Shown: positions 48,022-56,612, numbered from the stretch's first letter. The stretch: 64,000 nt of DNA from Papillibacter cinnamivorans DSM 12816 (GCF_900176335.1 NZ_FWXW01000001.1:248001-312000), one strand, 5' to 3'. Numbers and translations are program-made. The notes: generated by a model not told the origin, from the letters alone.

Positions 48022-49712
48022 TGAGCAGCGTAATCCGGTCCCTTATGATTAAAATCGGCGCGGATCTTACCGACGCCCAAAAGGGACTTAAGCAAATGTC
48101 TAAAGACCTGAAGAGCGCCGGGAAGGAAATGACGGCCGCGGGCACCGCGCTCACCAAGGGCCTTACCGTGCCGATTGTCGGAGCCGTGGCGGGGCTTACA
48201 GGGCTGGCGGTCAAAGCATCGGAAACCGCAGACGAGCTTATCGCCATGTCCAATCAGCTGGGGATCAGCACCAGCAGCCTACAGAAGCTGCAATATGCTT
48301 CCCGATTTGTAGACGTATCCGTGGAGGACATGGCCAAGGGAATGGCAAAAACCACAAAGGCAATGGGCGCGGCGGTGTCGGCCGGTGACGATTACATAGA
48401 AATCGCCGACGGGCTGAAAGTATCCATCAAGAATTCCAACGGCAGCCTGAAAGATTCGGAGCAGATGTTTTACGACGCCGTGGACGCGCTGGGAGGTATG
48501 ACGGACGAAACACAGCGGGAGATCGCCGCCCAGGAACTGTTTGGAAAAAGCTATCAGGATATCATGCCGCTGATCAACGCAGGAAGCGGGGCCCTGGAAG
48601 CATACGGAGAGGAAGCGGAAAAAGTCGGGGCCGTATTGGACGATCAGACAGTGTCCTCTCTGGGATCTTTCAACGACATAATCGAAAAACTGAAAGCGAT
48701 TGTGGAATCCGCAGGGGCGAAAATCGGAGCCGCTTTTGTGCCGGTGCTGGAAAAGCTGGCGCCGATGATCGAGGAAAAGATCGTACCAGCAATTGAAAAA
48801 TTTGCGGATTGGCTCTCCGGACTTAGTGACGAACAAATGATGGCTGCTTTAAAAATAGCCGGATTTGTAGCGGCGTTGGGACCTGCACTTTCCATACTCG
48901 GAAGCGTTACATCAACAGTGGGAAAATTAAACGGAAGCCTTTCGACTGCCGTCGGAGCCTTTGCAAAAGCAGGAGGCGGAGTTGGGGGCGTCAAGGCGGC
49001 TCTGGCAGCATTTATGGGACCTGCTGGCATTGCACTGCTTGCCATTATAGCGATCGCTGCGGCCGCGTATCTGATCTACAAAAACTGGGATAAAATTGGC
49101 CCGTTCTTCAAAAACCTGTGGGATACCGTCACGGGAATCTTTAAAGCTGCATGGGACGGTCTGACCTCGACGCTCTCAAATTTGTGGAGCTGGGTGCAGG
49201 ACTTTTTCTCCAAATGGGGCCCCACAATTTTGGCCATCGTCGCGCCGTTCATCGGGATCCCGCTGCTGATCTTCCAGAACTGGGAAAGCATCCAGGACTT
49301 TTTCGCAGGGCTCTGGAAAAACGTCCTGGGCGTATTCAAGGACGCAGTAAACGGGATCATCAAGATTGTGAACCTGATCCCGGGCGTAAACATTCCGCTG
49401 ATCGGCACGGAAGCCAACGTCGAAACGCCGAAAACGCAAAGTACCAAATCCAGCGGGAAAATCTACGGCTCCGGCGGCGGCCATATGGCGGAATACGCGC
49501 TGGGAACCGATTACGTCCCCATGACGGGAATCGCAAAAATTGACCGCGGGGAAACAATTATTCCAGCCGATAAAAGCAACGCCGGATATTCTGCAAATGG
49601 CAAAGGTGTCGTTATCAACATCACCGGAAACACCATCTCCAGCGATTACGACGTCGACCGCATCGCCTCACAGCTGGTGAAAAAACTGAAACTCGCGGGA
49701 GTGATTGCCTGA
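48021..49712 (+). CDS. Tail tape measure protein
   Basis: 563 residues. The N-terminal coiled part (IGADLTDAQKGLKQMSKDLKSAGKEMTAAGTALTKGLTVPIVGAV) and central hydrophobic helices (GPAGIALLAIIAIAAAAYLIY) are standard for phage tape measures. Its short length predicts a tail of roughly 80-90 nm by the usual ~0.15 nm per residue. Confidence 0.92.
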   Translation: MSSVIRSLMIKIGADLTDAQKGLKQMSKDLKSAGKEMTAAGTALTKGLTVPIVGAVAGLTGLAVKASETADELIAMSNQLGISTSSLQKLQYASRFVDVSVEDMAKGMAKTTKAMGAAVSAGDDYIEIADGLKVSIKNSNGSLKDSEQMFYDAVDALGGMTDETQREIAAQELFGKSYQDIMPLINAGSGALEAYGEEAEKVGAVLDDQTVSSLGSFNDIIEKLKAIVESAGAKIGAAFVPVLEKLAPMIEEKIVPAIEKFADWLSGLSDEQMMAALKIAGFVAALGPALSILGSVTSTVGKLNGSLSTAVGAFAKAGGGVGGVKAALAAFMGPAGIALLAIIAIAAAAYLIYKNWDKIGPFFKNLWDTVTGIFKAAWDGLTSTLSNLWSWVQDFFSKWGPTILAIVAPFIGIPLLIFQNWESIQDFFAGLWKNVLGVFKDAVNGIIKIVNLIPGVNIPLIGTEANVETPKTQSTKSSGKIYGSGGGHMAEYALGTDYVPMTGIAKIDRGETIIPADKSNAGYSANGKGVVINITGNTISSDYDVDRIASQLVKKLKLAGVIA

Positions 49713-52195
49713 TGTATTCCATCTACATAAAAGGTACGGACAAAACGGACCTCTACAAAGTGGGCTCGTTGAGCATATCCAAGGGAGCGGACAACCGATC
49801 GAGTTGTTCGCTCTCTTTGCTTACCACGGCCGCGTACTGCGACGTGATCGGCCAGGATCTGCAGGTCAAAGACGGATCGGACGTGATCTTCGGCGGCGTC
49901 ATCAAAACCGCGTCCATCTCCAAATTGGAGCCTGGGACCGGATCGTCCGTGAAGCTGCGCCTGGACATCACCTCCAACGGGTACGGAGACATCCCCGCAC
50001 GGCGCACCACGACCGCCGTGTTCACCAACAAAACCGCCGGGGATATCGTGACCTACATGGTGAATGAAGTCCTCAATTACGCCGGCGCGAACGACCAGAT
50101 CGGCACGGGGACCATCAACGACGGAGCGACGCTGGCGGAGTATGCCGCTGTGTGCAAAACCGTGAAAGACATCCTGGACGAACTGGCGGACGCCTCCGGG
50201 TACAAATGGTATATTGACGATAACCGGGACCTGCATTTCGTGGAGGAGGACACCGTCACCGACGCGGCCCACGATATAGCGGAGGGCGGAGCGTTTACCG
50301 ATTACGAGCTGGAAAGCCTGGAATCCAGCCTGGACAATTACCGCAACAAACAGTTTGTCAAAGGCGGAGCCGGGGAGGACGGAAACAACATCCAGATCGT
50401 GGTGGAGGATTCCACGGAAATTTCCGCGCGTCAGACCTCAGAAGGATCGGATTACAGCAGCGGAATCTATGGGAATGTCATCGATGACAGCAATATCACC
50501 AACGAAACCACCGCCACAAACGCCGCTGAAAACGCGCTCAAAAAATACGGCGTCGCCCCGGCCACGCTGACCTTCACCAGCTTCACCAACGACTGGGTTT
50601 CCGGAACGAAGCTTAAAGTCAACCTTCCGACTTTTGGAATTTCATCAGACGAATACTATCTGATCGAGGAAGTTTCCATCCGGGATACAGACGGCGTCAA
50701 CCTGCAGTCCACCGTCACAGCCACCCGCCGCAAAAGCAGCGACTTTTCCACGCAGCGCAGCGAAAATTACATCGACTATTTTTCAAAGCTGGTGAAAAAA
50801 TCATCGAGCGGGACGACCGTAAGCGGCTCCGCCGACGTGGCCCCGTTCGCCGCTACGGCCACCAACGCCGCGTCCGTGTCCGTCACCACGTCGGAGGTTA
50901 CCGCCGCCACGCTGGACCTGACGCTGACAAGCCGGTCCCGCATCGTGATCTCCTTTTCCTGCGAGATCACCATATCCGGCGGAGCGGCCAACCTGACGGC
51001 GCTGACTTACATCGACGCCGTAACCCAGACCTACCAGCCGACGCTGTACTGCGCGTCTGAGCAGACCTATGTGCTTTCCTATGTCGATTACAAGGACGCC
51101 ATGGCGTCGGGAGACTACACCGTCGCGGTCAAGCTGCTCACCGACGCCAACGGCGGCAACATATCCATCGGACACGCCCGCTTGGTGGTGCAGGTCTACC
51201 CGCAAGCAGTCCCGTATCTGGCCAACCCGACAGGCTTCACCGCCACAGTGAACGGAAGTTCCGAGATCGACCTGGCATGGACCAATCCGACGGCGTCCAC
51301 ATTTACGGAAGTAAAGCTCTACCAATATTCCTCCAGCCTGGAGGCTCATGACCGCGCCTGGTGCGAAACCAACGCGACGCTGATCTACAACAACACCGGA
51401 ACCAGCTACAACGACACCGGTCTGTCCGCGGAAACGGCCTATTATTATAAGCTGTTCGCGGTGCATACCGTGGACGGGACGGATTATTACAGCGTTGGCA
51501 TCACCCAGAGCGGGACGACGGAAGAATATGTTGGGTTGTCTTATCCCGGATCTTTAATACATTTTAACGGAGAAAATGATTCCACCACATTCACCGATGT
51601 TTCAACTAAAGCATGGACAGCGGTTGGAACGGCAAAATTAAGCACAGCACAAAAAAAGTTTGGAACCGCTTCATTTTTAAGCAATTCAAGTAGTTCTTAT
51701 ATTTACACTCCCTCTAACGAAGATTATGAATTTAGTTCGGGTGATTTTTCAATAGATTTTTGGGTGCGCCCAACGTCAGATATATATAACGACAATACAT
51801 GGCACGTGTTTGTGTCGCAGTATTTCGACACAAACAATCGCTGGTTTATCGGAAATTTTTCGTCCTCTTTGTATTTTTATTGGGTAATCAGCGGAGTTAC
51901 AGTGCAGGTTATAACAACGATACAGATGCTAGCAAATAACTGGTACCACATTGCGATAGAAAGATACGGAAACGAATTAATTGTATACACGAATGGACAA
52001 ATACAACAAACGCTAGATGTAACCGGAAAAAATTTTCCACAGTATTCTGCGCCACTTACAGTAGGAGCCAGATATACTGGCAGCACAATAGACAGAGCAT
52101 TTGACGGATACATCGACGAATTAAGAATCATGAAAGGGACAGCAGCATGGACAGATACAACATTTACGCCGCCAACAACAGAATACAGCACTTAA
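49712..52195 (+). CDS. Tail hub / receptor-binding protein with FnIII and LamG-like domains
   Basis: 827 residues. Residues 1-370 form a phage tail hub (gp27/XkdQ-like; SISKGADNRSSCSLSLLT ... NGYGDIPARRTTTAVFTNKTAGDIVTYMVNEVL). Then a beta-sandwich (about 375-500), an FnIII domain (about 503-605; PTGFTATVNGSSEIDLAWTNPTA) and a LamG/concanavalin-like domain (about 612-827; LIHFNGENDSTTFTDVS ... YIDELRIMKGTAAWTDTTFTPP). The last domain's DNA (from about 51535) is clearly more AT-rich than the rest. No separate distal tail or fibre gene exists, so this protein probably joins the tube end and binds the host. Confidence 0.85.
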   Translation: MYSIYIKGTDKTDLYKVGSLSISKGADNRSSCSLSLLTTAAYCDVIGQDLQVKDGSDVIFGGVIKTASISKLEPGTGSSVKLRLDITSNGYGDIPARRTTTAVFTNKTAGDIVTYMVNEVLNYAGANDQIGTGTINDGATLAEYAAVCKTVKDILDELADASGYKWYIDDNRDLHFVEEDTVTDAAHDIAEGGAFTDYELESLESSLDNYRNKQFVKGGAGEDGNNIQIVVEDSTEISARQTSEGSDYSSGIYGNVIDDSNITNETTATNAAENALKKYGVAPATLTFTSFTNDWVSGTKLKVNLPTFGISSDEYYLIEEVSIRDTDGVNLQSTVTATRRKSSDFSTQRSENYIDYFSKLVKKSSSGTTVSGSADVAPFAATATNAASVSVTTSEVTAATLDLTLTSRSRIVISFSCEITISGGAANLTALTYIDAVTQTYQPTLYCASEQTYVLSYVDYKDAMASGDYTVAVKLLTDANGGNISIGHARLVVQVYPQAVPYLANPTGFTATVNGSSEIDLAWTNPTASTFTEVKLYQYSSSLEAHDRAWCETNATLIYNNTGTSYNDTGLSAETAYYYKLFAVHTVDGTDYYSVGITQSGTTEEYVGLSYPGSLIHFNGENDSTTFTDVSTKAWTAVGTAKLSTAQKKFGTASFLSNSSSSYIYTPSNEDYEFSSGDFSIDFWVRPTSDIYNDNTWHVFVSQYFDTNNRWFIGNFSSSLYFYWVISGVTVQVITTIQMLANNWYHIAIERYGNELIVYTNGQIQQTLDVTGKNFPQYSAPLTVGARYTGSTIDRAFDGYIDELRIMKGTAAWTDTTFTPPTTEYST

Positions 52196-52476
52196 TTTTT
52201 ATTTTTATCCTCACCATCACCGTTATGGATGCCGTCTGCACCGCCGCGGGCATACGCCTGGGCGTGATTGCCGAGGGCAACCCGCTGATGGCCGCCCCCA
52301 TGTACGCCGCCCCTGGGATTACCGCGGCCGCCGTGTGCGCCGGTACCGCCGCCCTGCTTGCGTTGATCTGGCGACTGAGGCGGCGGGCACCCTGGGCCGG
52401 GGCCGCGCTGCTCAGCGTCCTGGCCGTCAAGCTGGGCGTCGTGGGGCTGCATTTATACTGGATTCTCGCGCTGTGA
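52147..52476 (+). CDS. DUF5658-like membrane protein, copy 1
   Basis: 109 residues with three hydrophobic helices (LIFIFILTITVMDAVCTAAGI, ITAAAVCAGTAALLALIW, GAALLSVLAVKLGVVGLHLYW). The FIFILT..DAVCTAAG..GV..E.NP sequence is shared with the protein at 54952-55245. Starts inside the hub gene. It may be a holin accessory or morphogenesis-independent membrane protein. Confidence 0.7.
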   Translation: MDRYNIYAANNRIQHLIFIFILTITVMDAVCTAAGIRLGVIAEGNPLMAAPMYAAPGITAAAVCAGTAALLALIWRLRRRAPWAGAALLSVLAVKLGVVGLHLYWILAL

Positions 52477-52521
52477 CCGCCAGGGGGCGATATTTTTTAT
52501 GGGCATTGGAGGCGGTCAACC

Positions 52522-53028
52522 ATGGCCGGAGAATACATTAAAAAGCTGTTTGAAAACGATTACCTGGTGTGGCTTTCCGTGCTGGGGTCGCTGCTGTTCA
52601 AGTTGTGTTTCCCGGAGACGACCTATCTGTACGCTGCGGGCGCCGTGCTGGGGATCATGATTATCGACCTGCTGACAAAACTATATGCCCTGTCAAAGCA
52701 ATCCGGCGGGCTGAAAAAAGCGGTGGGAACCCACAAGATCACCAGTTCGGCTTTCGCCAAGGGAACGCTGGACAAGCTGCTAGTGTTTGGGGTCATGCTC
52801 ATTATCTGCGGCCTGGCGTACCGCCTGACGCCGATCACTGAGGTTGCAACCTGGCTCACGCAAATCATTTTCACGCTGATGTTTCTGCGGGACGCGCTGT
52901 CCATTCTGGAGAACCTTAACGACGCGGGGGTTAAGGGACTCGGTATCTTCAAAAAGGTCATCCGAAATAAAATGTCCGAGTATATCGGCTCGGATGAAAA
53001 CGACAAGGAGGAAAATAATCATGAATGA
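52522..53028 (+). CDS. Phage holin (TcdE/holin 4 family-like)
   Basis: 168 residues with an N-terminal cytoplasmic start (EYIKKLFENDYLVWLSVLGSLLFKL), three membrane helices and a charged C-terminus. Same type as clostridial TcdE/UtxA holins. Forms pores that let the endolysin reach the wall. Confidence 0.88.
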   Translation: MAGEYIKKLFENDYLVWLSVLGSLLFKLCFPETTYLYAAGAVLGIMIIDLLTKLYALSKQSGGLKKAVGTHKITSSAFAKGTLDKLLVFGVMLIICGLAYRLTPITEVATWLTQIIFTLMFLRDALSILENLNDAGVKGLGIFKKVIRNKMSEYIGSDENDKEENNHE

Positions 53029-53359
53029 AATTATCCGATACACCATCGACGCCATGTTGGTGATAATCCTGGGCATCGTCACGAAAAATCTGATCCCTTA
53101 TATCAAGCAGGTTCTGGAGGAAAAAGCCAACGCCTACGTCAAAAACTGGGTTCAGACAGCCGTAGCCGCCGCGGAACAGACCATCACAGGATCCAAAATG
53201 GGAGAAGCCCGCAAAGCATGGGTCATTAAGCTGCTGGCGGGTCTGGGCATCGTGGCCGACGATGCCGTTAACGCCATGATCGAAGCCGCTGTCAAGACGC
53301 TGAACGACGCCGGAACGGTCATAGCCGCTCAGGTTGATGAAATCAAAACGGAGGGGTAA
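53021..53359 (+). CDS. Second holin, LLH family
   Basis: 112 residues with one N-terminal membrane helix (AMLVIILGIVTKNLIPYI) and an amphipathic domain (VKNWVQTAVAAAEQTITGSKMGEARKAWVIKLLAGLGI), the phage_holin LLH pattern. Overlaps the previous gene by 8 nt, so the two are coupled. Could act as holin or antiholin. Confidence 0.85.
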   Translation: MNEIIRYTIDAMLVIILGIVTKNLIPYIKQVLEEKANAYVKNWVQTAVAAAEQTITGSKMGEARKAWVIKLLAGLGIVADDAVNAMIEAAVKTLNDAGTVIAAQVDEIKTEG

Positions 53360-53361
53360 CG

Positions 53362-53823
53362 ATGGCGGTTAAAACATACAGCCTTGCCAAAGACGGCAAT
53401 AAAAAGCTGTCAGAGCACTTCAGGGTCAAGGAATTTGCCTGCCGGGACGGTTCCGACATCGTACTGATTGACACAAAGCTGATTGATATCCTGGAAAAGA
53501 TCCGCGTCTATTATGGACTTCCCGTTAAGATCACCAGCGGATACCGGACAGTGTCATACAACAAGAGCGTCGGCGGCGCGTCGGCGTCCTATCACATCAA
53601 GGGCATGGCGGCCGATATAGTGGTTACGGGTAAGACGCCGAGGGATATGTGCCTCCGTGGGATCAACCTCGGGATTAAAGGCGTCGGAATCTATACCTGG
53701 GGCATCCACGTGGATACCCGAACCGTCCCCAAGCTGTGGTATCAGGTGAAGTCCGGCGCGTCGTATATCTACGTCCCGATGCTGGCCAATATCCCGGCGG
53801 GGCTGTTCAATAACACACTGTAA
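53362..53823 (+). CDS. M15-type endolysin (peptidoglycan peptidase)
   Basis: 153 residues of the peptidase M15_3 family: SEHFRVKEFACRDG, zinc ligands H78 and D85 (SYHIKGMAADI) and H116 (GIHVDTR). No extra wall-binding domain. It cleaves the peptide part of peptidoglycan at lysis and closes the lysis cassette. Confidence 0.88.
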   Translation: MAVKTYSLAKDGNKKLSEHFRVKEFACRDGSDIVLIDTKLIDILEKIRVYYGLPVKITSGYRTVSYNKSVGGASASYHIKGMAADIVVTGKTPRDMCLRGINLGIKGVGIYTWGIHVDTRTVPKLWYQVKSGASYIYVPMLANIPAGLFNNTL

Positions 53824-53827
53824 AACA

Positions 53828-53864
53828 AAGCGCCGGGTCCCCGTTTAGGCTCCGGCGCTTTTCG
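53828..53864 (+). terminator. Terminator of the late operon
   Basis: GCGCCGG/CCGGCGC stem with loop and TTTT behind it, directly after the endolysin gene and before the converging KilA-N gene. Confidence 0.85.
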
Positions 53865-53871
53865 CTCTCTA

Positions 53872-54669
53872 TTACTCCTTAGATGTTTCTATGTATCCCA
53901 TCGCTTCACGGTAATTCGGGAGGGCAAGCAGCCTGTTTAAGTACGGTAAAGCTCCCGGATCTCTTTCCGCAAAATAACTTCGAGATTTTGTACGTAACCA
54001 TTCCTCAACAAAAAAGCTTCTCAAATCTCCGATTAGCTCGTTTGGATAAGCCCTCGCTTGGACTATGCGTCCATCCTCGTAACGGTGCGGATATTTTGGG
54101 AACTCATCTACATGGTACCCTTTGTCACGCAAGTGTTTCGAAAAGGTTTTTCCTAGTGATATGTCTGGTATTTGACCCGACGAAACAGTATACCCCATTT
54201 GCTCTAAAGGGCCAATTAAATGCAAGGTGACTTCATTAAGCATTGAAAAGTAGCCGAACGGAACACTATTCATATTTGCCATATATCTTCTAAGATGATA
54301 TGGCAAGTTCTGATTTTTGCCACCTCCAGACATCCATTCGGTTACCCATTGTGTGACAAGAACAGAAAACTTAGGAGAAAGCCATTGCGCTAGATGTACG
54401 GCTACCTGCGGATGCACCCAAGTTCCCTGCTGTTGAGGAACGCCTCCGGATATTGAGACGGTTAATCTTTCGGTGGGGATTCCCGTTGCCGCAGACAACT
54501 CTTGAAGAAATGGGCCTGTGGTGCTTAACCGGTTATATTCTTTCATTTGCTTTCCGGCGGCCTTGCACATTGCTGTTGCGTTAATGTAACCATCTGTTAC
54601 CCTCTGAAAAATGAGAACATTTTCCGCTTCCCGATTTATAAAACCAGGTATCATCAGTTGCTCTGTCAT
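53872..54669 (-). CDS. KilA-N domain protein
   Basis: 265 residues. The KilA-N DNA-binding domain is at about 15-110 (NVLIFQRVTDGYINATAMCKAAGKQMKEYNRLSTTGPFLQELS ... GGVPQQQGTWVHPQVAVHLAQWLSPKFSVLVTQWVTEWM); the C-terminal half is unlike known families. Located at the prophage end in opposite orientation with its own promoter area, as is usual for genes expressed in the lysogen. Low GC compared with the lysis genes. Start ATG follows GGGGGG by 6 nt. Confidence 0.85.
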   Translation of the reverse strand: MTEQLMIPGFINREAENVLIFQRVTDGYINATAMCKAAGKQMKEYNRLSTTGPFLQELSAATGIPTERLTVSISGGVPQQQGTWVHPQVAVHLAQWLSPKFSVLVTQWVTEWMSGGGKNQNLPYHLRRYMANMNSVPFGYFSMLNEVTLHLIGPLEQMGYTVSSGQIPDISLGKTFSKHLRDKGYHVDEFPKYPHRYEDGRIVQARAYPNELIGDLRSFFVEEWLRTKSRSYFAERDPGALPYLNRLLALPNYREAMGYIETSKE

Positions 54670-54778
54670 AGCAGTCCCCCCAAAAAAGTAAATTTTTACA
54701 ATATAATACCACAAAATAAGACATTGGTATAGCAAGTAAGGGTTTTCACAAAAAACTAGCTTAGATGCCTTTTGGGTT

Positions 54779-54803
54779 CCGTGGTGGGTCCCACCCACCA
54801 CGG
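54779..54803. repeat. Perfect 11-bp inverted repeat with 3-nt loop
   Basis: CCGTGGTGGGT-CCC-ACCCACCACGG. Located upstream of the KilA-N gene, with no T run; operator or hairpin. Confidence 0.6.
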
Positions 54804-54915
54804 CGATTCACTGTTTAATTTGTAAGTTGTATCAAACATAATGGTACTCTCCCACGATGCCCTAGAGGACCTTCCGCACCTCTCTGCTCAGCGAAGCGTC
54901 CCAGAAAGGACGTTG

Positions 54916-54955
54916 AAGCCGCCTCTCTCCATCCGGGGAGGGGCGGCTTTTTTAT
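54916..54955. terminator. Strong terminator at the right prophage end
   Basis: AAGCCGCCTCTCTCC/GGGGAGGGGCGGCTT with 4-nt loop and TTTTTT on the + strand, A/T runs on the other. It overlaps the stop of the leftward membrane gene and can end transcripts from either direction. The stretch 54804-54915 to its left is gene-free and could be the body of a small + strand RNA ending here. Confidence 0.8.
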
Positions 54956-55245
54956 ATAACTTGAGAGATCCACATAACGTGTATAACCGCTATCCCGATC
55001 TTGGCGATCAAAACGGCGGTCATGGCGCTGAACAGCCACTTGATCCGGCTGCGTACACGGTATAGCCCCAATAGAATGCCACCCACAGCAGCGCAGACAA
55101 GCGCCGATGCCGCGCCAGGATGCCACGCCATGAATTGTACCATAACAGGGTTTGCCTCCTGAACGGCCCCGCAAAGCATTCCCGCCGCCGTACATACGGC
55201 ATCAAATACGGTAAGTATAAAAATAATAAAAAGCAGTTTTTTCAT
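54952..55245 (-). CDS. DUF5658-like membrane protein, copy 2
   Basis: 97 residues with three hydrophobic helices; FIIFILTVFDAVCTAAGMLCG and EANP are shared with the protein at 52147. AAGGGTG precedes the ATG. It is the first coding gene behind the former tRNA-Pro promoter at attR, so it is probably transcribed constitutively in the lysogen. The in-frame extension upstream has no supported start. Confidence 0.7.
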   Translation of the reverse strand: MKKLLFIIFILTVFDAVCTAAGMLCGAVQEANPVMVQFMAWHPGAASALVCAAVGGILLGLYRVRSRIKWLFSAMTAVLIAKIGIAVIHVMWISQVI

Positions 55246-55334
55246 ATCCGCACCCTTCTGGCGCAAATACTCAAAACCTGCTACTACTTTACTACTACTT
55301 TTGGATGCCGGATGCACTGATATTTATAGCTTTA

Positions 55335-55382
55335 CCTCTTGGTCCCGAACCAAGCGCGATACCAAACTTCGCCACACCCCGA
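55335..55382. other. attR with 5' fragment of tRNA-Pro
   Basis: 48 bp identical to attL. It contains the first 47 nt of tRNA-Pro on the leftward strand (acceptor 5' strand, D arm, anticodon arm) but not the T arm or 3' end, so it cannot make a tRNA. Confidence 0.95.
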
Positions 55383-55399
55383 ACTTGCGATGCCTATTC

Positions 55400-55428
55400 A
55401 TTATAGGGAGGAAAGAGGGCATTGTCAA
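55400..55428 (-). promoter_or_regulatory. Original tRNA-Pro promoter, now reading into the prophage
   Basis: Leftward -35 TTGACA (55428-55423), 17-nt spacer, -10 TATAAT (55405-55400): a full consensus. Start of transcription would be near 55393, 12 nt before the tRNA 5' base, as in a normal tRNA gene. Confidence 0.9.
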
Positions 55429-55578
55429 GTCCCATTTCCCACGCCTCCGGGAATAAAAGCCCGTCTCCCCGAATATAGATGTAGTGCCGCGGCATTCGGG
55501 AAATTTGCCTTTCCGGCAGTTACCGGCGCGCACCCGTAAAAGCTTCCGCCGCTGGCGGCGGGAAAAGGGGAGACGACG

Positions 55579-56592
55579 ATGCAGACAGGCTATCGTGCAA
55601 GAACCGCAAGGCCGAGAAGCGCCGCCCGGATGAAAACCAAACGGAGCGGCAAAACGGCTGCGCTGGGGAAAAAAGAAAAACGGCGGATGATACAGCTCAT
55701 CATATGCGCGGGCATCTTTCTCGTCATGGTGGCCGCTAAAATCGTCTATCCGGCGGGCATCGACCGCGTCCGGGGGGACATTATGGGCGTTATTACCCAG
55801 GACGTGGATTATAAAGCCGCCTTTTCCTCCATCGGCAGAGCCATCGGGGAGGGAGGCGGAGTGACGGACGTGCTCAGCCGGGTCTATGTCGCCGTGGTTC
55901 ATCCGGGTCGGACCGTGGCCGTCTCGGGAGTCACCGAAGGATTCCTCTCCGAGCAGGATTATCTCTCCACTTCCGCCGGAGACGGCTCAGCGATCCTGAA
56001 TCGGCGCGTCAACCGCGTGTTTGACGCCTCTGCCGCCTCCTCGCCGGAAGCTGCGCAGCAGCCGGAGGCGGAGCCGATCCAAGCCTCCTCCGAATCGGAA
56101 ACTGCGGAGATCACCCATCTTTCGGCGGTCATTGAAGTGGAACCCGCCTATTCCGGCCCCGCTCTTCCCGACGGGGTGAGCCTTAAGCATGAGCTTCTGG
56201 GCATCACCTTCACATCGCCGCTGAAAGGAGAGATTTCCTCCCCCTTCGGATACCGGGAACATCCCGTGGACGGCGGGGAAAAGTTCCACTATGGGATTGA
56301 CCTCGCGGCCGACACCGGCGCCGCCGTCGGCGCCTTCGCGGACGGAAAGGTGATCGCCGTGGGGGACAGCTCCAGCCTGGGTAAATATCTGGAAATCGAG
56401 CATGCCGGCGGCGTCACCACCCTTTACGCCCACTGCAGTAAAATCTGCGTCTCCGCGGGGCAGTCGGTGGCCATGGGCTCCAAAGTGGCGGAAGTGGGGA
56501 ACACCGGAATTTCCACCGGCCCGCACCTGCATTTTGAGGTCCACTTAAACGGTATCTATCTCAATCCCGCCTGGTACCTCACCACCGTTTAG
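55579..56592 (+). CDS. M23 peptidase-domain membrane protein (SpoIVFA/SpoIIQ-like)
   Basis: 337 residues: basic cytoplasmic N-terminus, one membrane helix (MIQLIICAGIFLVMVAAKIVY, about 37-57), an extracytoplasmic linker rich in Ala/Pro/Glu, and a LytM domain at about 215-330. Metal ligands H237, D241 and H318 (HLHFE) and the catalytic H285 are present, so it may be an active endopeptidase, unlike the degenerate LytM domain usual in SpoIVFA. The following M50 protease gene makes a SpoIVFA/FB-type pair likely. Confidence 0.82.
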   Translation: MQTGYRARTARPRSAARMKTKRSGKTAALGKKEKRRMIQLIICAGIFLVMVAAKIVYPAGIDRVRGDIMGVITQDVDYKAAFSSIGRAIGEGGGVTDVLSRVYVAVVHPGRTVAVSGVTEGFLSEQDYLSTSAGDGSAILNRRVNRVFDASAASSPEAAQQPEAEPIQASSESETAEITHLSAVIEVEPAYSGPALPDGVSLKHELLGITFTSPLKGEISSPFGYREHPVDGGEKFHYGIDLAADTGAAVGAFADGKVIAVGDSSSLGKYLEIEHAGGVTTLYAHCSKICVSAGQSVAMGSKVAEVGNTGISTGPHLHFEVHLNGIYLNPAWYLTTV

Positions 56593-56612
56593 CCCTTACA
56601 TAAGCATCTGCG

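Larger units (their letters stand above)
16521..55382. mobile_element. Complete temperate siphovirus prophage (HK97-fold capsid), ~38.8 kb
   Basis: Bounded by 48-bp direct repeats, with integrase next to attL, a CI-like repressor and divergent switch, recombination and replication genes, terminases, portal, protease, capsid, connectors, tail, holins and endolysin in conventional order. No inactivating frameshift was seen in a structural or lysis gene. The lack of a sheath and tube pair, together with a tape measure and lambda-type tail chaperones, indicates a long non-contractile tail. Confidence 0.95.

Noticed and set aside
54841-55065. 74-codon + strand frame at the right prophage end
   Set aside because: Lies across a strong terminator and opposite a supported gene; no ribosome-binding site.
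55335-55381. Second functional tRNA-Pro at the right end
   Set aside because: Only the first 47 nt are present; T arm, 3' acceptor strand and CCA are missing.
16521-55382. Insertion sequences within the window
   Set aside because: No transposase-like protein or terminal inverted repeats with target duplication were found; the only transposition-like signal is the 182-bp repeat.
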